A stretch of 8,909 nucleotides of DNA from Vulcanisaeta distributa (GTDB lineage: Archaea; Thermoproteota; Thermoprotei; Thermoproteales; Thermocladiaceae): NCBI GenBank assembly GCA_002506645.1, contig DAXY01000053.1, positions 4,765 to 13,673 on the forward strand. The letters are read 5' to 3'. Positions 6,111 through 8,909 of the stretch are shown one piece after another. The first letter of the stretch is position 1; each line of letters begins with the position of its first letter. A program made the position numbers and the translations under genes. The notes under the pieces are model-generated. The model worked only from the letters and a program-made list of their open reading frames with translations, had not been told where the DNA came from and searched no databases.

Positions 6111-7790
6111 ATGAGGAGGTTTTGGGTAATACCGTACTTAGCGTATATACTTGTCTTTGGATTAATCCCGCTACTCCTAACCTTCTATTTCGTTGGTTTC
6201 AACCCAGTGTCAATAAGGGGCTTAATAACGGATTTTCCCCCAGGCACATTTAACATAGCCCTCTACAATACTCTACTCTTCGCGGTAATGTCAGCATTAA
6301 TATCGACATTGCTGGCGCTGGTACTCGCCATTAGAGTCGATAGCCTGCCCACGAGGCTGCAAATACCCATCTCGCTGGTAATACTTGTGCCGTACACGAT
6401 ACCCTTCATATCATCATCAATGATTTGGTACACAATATTCGACCCATTATATGGCCCCCTTTACTACCTATTCAAGCTGTTCCACATGCCCATGATAAAC
6501 ATGACCAATGTGCCTGGGCTGTCCATATGGGCCGTAATAATAGTTGGGATATGGAGTAGTACATCCTTTGCATACCTAATAATCATTGGGGGATTGAAGT
6601 CAATAAGTAAGGAGCTTAAGGAAGTATCCCAGGTAGATGGTGCATCACTTTCGCAGTACTACAGCGGTGTTGCTTTACCGTACATATTCAAGATCGTGCT
6701 CACCGCATTTCTAGTAATATTCATATTACAGCTCGGCAATTTCGACATACCCTACGTACTAACTGAGGGAGGGCCGGGGTACTCATCAACCACATTACCT
6801 CTACTGATATTTGACCTACTATACTTTATCGGTAACTTCTCAGGCGGTGAGGCGGCTGCGGCCTTACTGGCCGCCATGGCCACATTACCGGCCGCCGCGC
6901 TTCTCTACGTCTTACGTAGCGGCGGCTTTTACGTAAGGCTTCCTGTAATTAAGGTTCCAGATAGGGTTTATGACGCGCTACTATGGTTCTTAACGGCGAT
7001 TATACTACTCTTTCTATTATTCCCAGTCTACTGGATGGTTGTGCTGGCCTTCAGACCTAGTATTTACGATTTCATAACACCACCGATACTTTACCCAATC
7101 TCATTCACGGCTAAGTACTTCATAAGCGCAATCATGGGTTCTACGCCGTACATATCCACAAACCTTGTCGTGGGGATACTCGTCGCATTAATCTCAGCCA
7201 TACTCGCTGGCACGGCCTCCTACATCATGTCAAAGCAGAACATATACTGGCTATTGCTAATCACGATATACCTATACTCATTACCGGCCACAAGCTTCAT
7301 ATTCCCAGTATACATATTATTTGAAAACGCGGGGCTATTAAACACCTGGTGGGCCTTAATACTTGCTGAGCCCATATTCACTGTGACATTATCCGCCTGG
7401 CTACTCTTCAACATCTATAGGGACCTGCCCAATGAGTACCAGGAATTAGCCGAAATAGAGGGTGCCTCATCAACCTACACACTCTTCAGAATCATAGCCC
7501 CAATAACCAGGAGTAGTTGGTTCATGATCATGATACTCTCCTTCATAATAAGTTGGCAATTACTATTCTACCCATTAATACTCACTGAGACTCCTTGGCA
7601 ATTCAACTTCCCACCAACGGGCGCGCAAACAGTCACCATATTCGCAATAGAGGCAATAAGGAGCAAGGCAGTTGATTGGGGATTACTGGCCTCATCAGCC
7701 CTCGTGGTTGCCCTACCCGTCATGGTACTTAGCTACGTAATAATGGGTAGGCTACTTGAGGGTTTCAACATCGGCGGTATAAAGGGGTAA
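6111..7790 (+). CDS. Fused two-domain ABC sugar-type permease (MalF-MalG in one chain)
   Basis: An integral membrane protein of 559 residues that supplies both transmembrane halves of an ABC importer. Half 1 (about 1-268) has predicted helices near 7-29, 50-74, 84-107, 139-161, 190-210 and 246-267. Its EAA loop is at 167-192 (E-L-K-E-V, G177, then ALP at 188-190). Half 2 (about 288-559) has helices near 289-312, 351-371, 379-402, 409-434, 466-490 and 526-547, with a second EAA loop at 439-466 (Y-Q-E-L-A-E-I-E-G-A-S, then IAP). It ends in a MalG-like tail (GFNIGGIKG). The halves are joined by about 20 mostly polar residues (about 268-287). Carbohydrate-type (CUT1) permeases are normally two proteins of about 280-300 residues, so this equals MalF plus MalG without a break. 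The second-half start resembles MalG N-termini (LFPVYWMVVLAFRP, 303-316). The binding protein gene lies just upstream, but no ATPase gene is in the window. Substrate is unknown. Confidence 0.88.
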   Translation: MRRFWVIPYLAYILVFGLIPLLLTFYFVGFNPVSIRGLITDFPPGTFNIALYNTLLFAVMSALISTLLALVLAIRVDSLPTRLQIPISLVILVPYTIPFISSSMIWYTIFDPLYGPLYYLFKLFHMPMINMTNVPGLSIWAVIIVGIWSSTSFAYLIIIGGLKSISKELKEVSQVDGASLSQYYSGVALPYIFKIVLTAFLVIFILQLGNFDIPYVLTEGGPGYSSTTLPLLIFDLLYFIGNFSGGEAAAALLAAMATLPAAALLYVLRSGGFYVRLPVIKVPDRVYDALLWFLTAIILLFLLFPVYWMVVLAFRPSIYDFITPPILYPISFTAKYFISAIMGSTPYISTNLVVGILVALISAILAGTASYIMSKQNIYWLLLITIYLYSLPATSFIFPVYILFENAGLLNTWWALILAEPIFTVTLSAWLLFNIYRDLPNEYQELAEIEGASSTYTLFRIIAPITRSSWFMIMILSFIISWQLLFYPLILTETPWQFNFPPTGAQTVTIFAIEAIRSKAVDWGLLASSALVVALPVMVLSYVIMGRLLEGFNIGGIKG

Positions 7791-7840
7791 CCAGGCAATC
7801 ATTAGTACTTAATCACCATGCCGGTGCTCGGTTAGAAGGG

Positions 7841-7850
7841 TTTTTAAATT
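7841..7850 (+). promoter_or_regulatory. TATA box of the Trp-tailed regulator gene
   Basis: TTTTTAAATT, preceded by GAAGGG, is centred 25.5 bp before the GTG at 7871, which selects that codon over the in-frame TTG at 7868 and predicts a leaderless transcript. Confidence 0.55.
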
Positions 7851-7852
7851 AG

Positions 7853-7868
7853 ATATCAAAATCGATAT
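7853..7868. promoter_or_regulatory. Inverted repeat ATATC-N6-GATAT, candidate operator
   Basis: Two exact 5-bp arms, ATATC (7853-7857) and GATAT (7864-7868), flank a 6-bp spacer. The element lies between the TATA box and the predicted transcription start of the winged-helix gene. A dimeric regulator bound there would block initiation, so autorepression is a reasonable guess. The arms are short and AT-rich, so chance is not excluded. Confidence 0.35.
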
Positions 7869-7870
7869 TG

Positions 7871-8197
7871 GTGAAGCGCATGTTCGGAATAACGAGGTGG
7901 GGTGCGTGGGTAATACTGAATCAAATAACGGATAGGATGAGGATGAGCGACCTGAGAAATAAGGTGCCGCTTTACGGAGCGGCCTTCGACTATGTAATAA
8001 GCGCATTGCAAATGGCCGGCTTAATAAGGGTTGTTAGGGAGGGTGGTGAGGAGTACGTTGAGTTGACGGAATTGGGTAAGAACGTAAAGAGCTGGTATGC
8101 GGGTTACCCATACCCGCCAATGCCCTGGTGGCCCGGCTGGGGTTGGCCTTATGGAGGATGGCACGGTGGTTGGAGACGTTGGTGGCATTGGTGGTAA
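7871..8197 (+). CDS. Winged-helix transcriptional regulator with a Trp/Gly/Pro-rich C-terminal tail
   Basis: A 108-residue protein. Residues 1-73 read as a winged helix: helix GAWVILNQIT (11-20), helix MRMSDLRNKV (23-32), recognition helix YGAAFDYVISALQMAGLI (35-52), then a wing with E-E-Y-V-E-L-T-E-L-G-K (60-70). This arrangement resembles PadR/MarR-like small archaeal regulators. Residues 75-108 form a striking tail with 11 Trp, plus Gly, Pro, Tyr, Arg and His, ending in W-W-H-W-W just before the TAA. The tail is encoded in the same uninterrupted frame as the domain. PadR-like proteins often use C-terminal helices for dimerisation; here the tail cannot form one, because of its Pro and Gly content. 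It could be a ligand, membrane-surface or RNA/DNA-stacking element. The start is the GTG at 7871, 26 bp after a TATA box. The gene follows the fused permease by 80 bp, so control of the transporter is possible but unproven. Confidence 0.78.
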   Translation: MKRMFGITRWGAWVILNQITDRMRMSDLRNKVPLYGAAFDYVISALQMAGLIRVVREGGEEYVELTELGKNVKSWYAGYPYPPMPWWPGWGWPYGGWHGGWRRWWHWW

Positions 8198-8226
8198 CGT
8201 AGTGCCGTAATTCACCTAGGTTAAAA

Positions 8227-8682
8227 TCACCTTATTATTTCCGTGGGTATCCTCATGATGACCCTAGCCATTGGCGAGACAATATTAGCGGCAAGCCTAA
8301 TCAGGGTGACCATACTACCCCTGACCTCCAACCTCTTAAATACACTAAGCATTGTCGTTATTGGGTCATTTAAACCATCAAGTACTTTAAGCCACGTACC
8401 ATAATCGGCAATAACCACGTATTGGTACGAATCAATGCTCGGGTTTATAATGAGGGATGCCTCATTACATGAGCTATCAAACCTAAGGAATATGCCTATT
8501 GACTTAACCTCATCAACGCCATAGATTCTTCGCAAATAATCAACTGCATTAGGGCTCAGGTCCCTACCAACGAGTAGCACGTCTATTCTCCAGCCATTGA
8601 TCGCATTAAGGAAATCCCTATCACTATTGAGGCCTAGGCATAATGCATTAACCCATTCCTTACTTGGGAATATGTACGTCAT
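8227..8682 (-). CDS. SCP2-like (sterol-carrier-type) lipid-binding domain protein
   Basis: A soluble protein of 151 residues, close to a single SCP2 domain in length. The N-terminal EWVNALCLGLNSDRDFLNAI (9-28) and the later TWLKVLDGLNDP (96-107), followed by LEVRGSMVTLIRLAA (118-132) and a final IPTEII, match the usual SCP2 order: W-x-x-x-L, a beta sheet, a helix with a W-x-x-x-L-x-G-x-x-D-P motif, a K/R-V-x-G turn and a C-terminal helix. Archaea make no sterols, so such proteins probably bind fatty-acyl or isoprenoid-type lipids or other hydrophobic ligands. The start is taken as the ATG at 8682, because the TATA box at 8707-8714 would place transcription initiation near 8685. An in-frame TTG at 8688 is the alternative and would add two residues. 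It converges on the regulator gene with a 29-bp gap, and lies 40 bp downstream of a small four-Cys ORF. The family call rests on remembered motif pattern. Confidence 0.68.
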   Translation of the reverse strand: MTYIFPSKEWVNALCLGLNSDRDFLNAINGWRIDVLLVGRDLSPNAVDYLRRIYGVDEVKSIGIFLRFDSSCNEASLIINPSIDSYQYVVIADYGTWLKVLDGLNDPITTMLSVFKRLEVRGSMVTLIRLAANIVSPMARVIMRIPTEIIR

Positions 8683-8706
8683 TTTCAAGTTTTTTAAATA
8701 ATTACG

Positions 8707-8714
8707 TTTATAAG
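8707..8714 (-). promoter_or_regulatory. TATA box of the SCP2-like gene
   Basis: On the minus strand this reads CTTATAAA, preceded by AAAACG, and is centred about 28 bp before the ATG at 8682. It lies just after the stop codon of the upstream four-Cys ORF, so the SCP2-like gene can be transcribed on its own. Confidence 0.55.
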
Positions 8715-8722
8715 CGTTTTCC

Positions 8723-8869
8723 TTAATTCAATAGCAATAGGTAATTAATTAGGCACCTATTAAATTCCGACCTACATCTACGGCAGTCATCCGTGTACCA
8801 CGGTTTCAAGCACTGCATCATAGCCTCCTGGTAAATACTCCTTGAGTACTCAACCCTTTGACTAATCAC
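8723..8869 (-). CDS. Small four-cysteine protein (48 residues), unrecognised
   Basis: On the minus strand an open frame runs from a GTG at 8869 to a TAA at 8723-8725. The product has 48 residues with four Cys at 20, 29, 32 and 39 (spacing C-x8-C-x2-C-x6-C), embedded in a charged helical-looking sequence (for example CRRCRSEFNRC at 29-39), and ends in a hydrophobic Tyr-Leu-rich tail. The Cys spacing would suit a small zinc site or a disulfide-linked helical hairpin. Support for a real gene comes from a TATA box at 8893-8900, centred 27-28 bp upstream of the GTG, the same geometry as the other genes here. The codons also look like those of its neighbours (AGG, CTA, ATT). The ATG pair at residues 17-18 is an alternative start. 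I recognise no family. Short length leaves a fair chance that it is spurious. Confidence 0.5.
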   Translation of the reverse strand: MISQRVEYSRSIYQEAMMQCLKPWYTDDCRRCRSEFNRCLINYLLLLN

Positions 8870-8892
8870 AGGACCTCTAATTAGAGAACCTT

Positions 8893-8900
8893 CCTATAAA
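8893..8900 (-). promoter_or_regulatory. TATA box of the four-Cys small ORF
   Basis: On the minus strand the element reads TTTATAGG within AAATTTATAGG, centred about 27.5 bp upstream of the GTG at 8869. This matches the leaderless spacing of the neighbouring genes and is the main reason for accepting the small ORF. Confidence 0.45.
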
Positions 8901-8909
8901 TTTACGAAG

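Noticed and set aside
6114..6120. Shine-Dalgarno-like AGGAGGT right after the permease ATG
   Set aside because: It lies within codons 2-4 (AGG AGG TTT), and no acceptable in-frame start follows at the right distance. It is better explained as Arg-Arg codons of a membrane-protein N-terminus.
8842..8853. Perfect 12-bp palindrome TTGAGTACTCAA
   Set aside because: One or two 12-bp palindromes are expected by chance in a window of this size. It lies inside the small four-Cys ORF and not in a promoter position.
1..8909. Mobile element, CRISPR array, tRNA or rRNA
   Set aside because: No terminal inverted repeats with a transposase, no regularly spaced direct repeats, no tRNA cloverleaf with T-loop sequence and no rRNA-like stretch were seen on either strand.

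Overview
The window looks like chromosomal DNA of a hyperthermophilic crenarchaeon, most likely a Thermoproteaceae member of the Vulcanisaeta/Caldivirga kind; the genus is a guess. The grounds are moderate GC, frequent AGG arginine and ATA isoleucine codons, no Shine-Dalgarno sites ahead of starts, and archaeal TATA boxes about 26 bp before most start codons, which is the leaderless-mRNA pattern. I found no rRNA, tRNA, CRISPR array, insertion sequence or other mobile element.

Layout. The window opens with the last 23 codons of a plus-strand gene (1-72). It converges on a minus-strand DHA2-type multidrug/solute exporter (136-2223) that carries an unusual helical C-terminal extension. A 113-bp divergent promoter region separates the exporter from three plus-strand genes, each with its own promoter: an extended SDR (epimerase-like) protein whose catalytic Tyr is replaced by Phe (2337-3290), a 106-residue three-helix membrane protein (3326-3646), and an RNase Z-like metallo-beta-lactamase hydrolase (3694-4443).

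An AT-rich regulatory region (4444-4601) with an exact 17-bp inverted repeat precedes an ABC importer locus. This holds a membrane-tethered, sequon-rich carbohydrate-type solute-binding protein (4602-6023) and a single 559-residue permease (6111-7790) that joins a MalF-like and a MalG-like half, each with its own EAA loop. No ABC ATPase is present, so the importer probably uses an ATPase encoded elsewhere.

Next is a small winged-helix regulator (7871-8197) whose last 34 residues are extremely rich in Trp, Gly and Pro. It has a possible autoregulatory inverted repeat between its TATA box and start. Converging on it are a minus-strand SCP2-like lipid-carrier protein (8227-8682) and, upstream of that, a 48-residue four-cysteine ORF (8723-8869) that is easily missed but has a properly spaced TATA box.

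How the parts fit. The binding protein and fused permease form a carbohydrate-type uptake system, and the neighbouring regulator could control it, though that link rests only on position. The other genes look like independent single-gene units. The most notable points are the one-chain permease, the Trp-rich regulator tail, the roughly 30-residue repeats in the exporter extension, the Tyr-to-Phe SDR and the four-Cys mini-protein.
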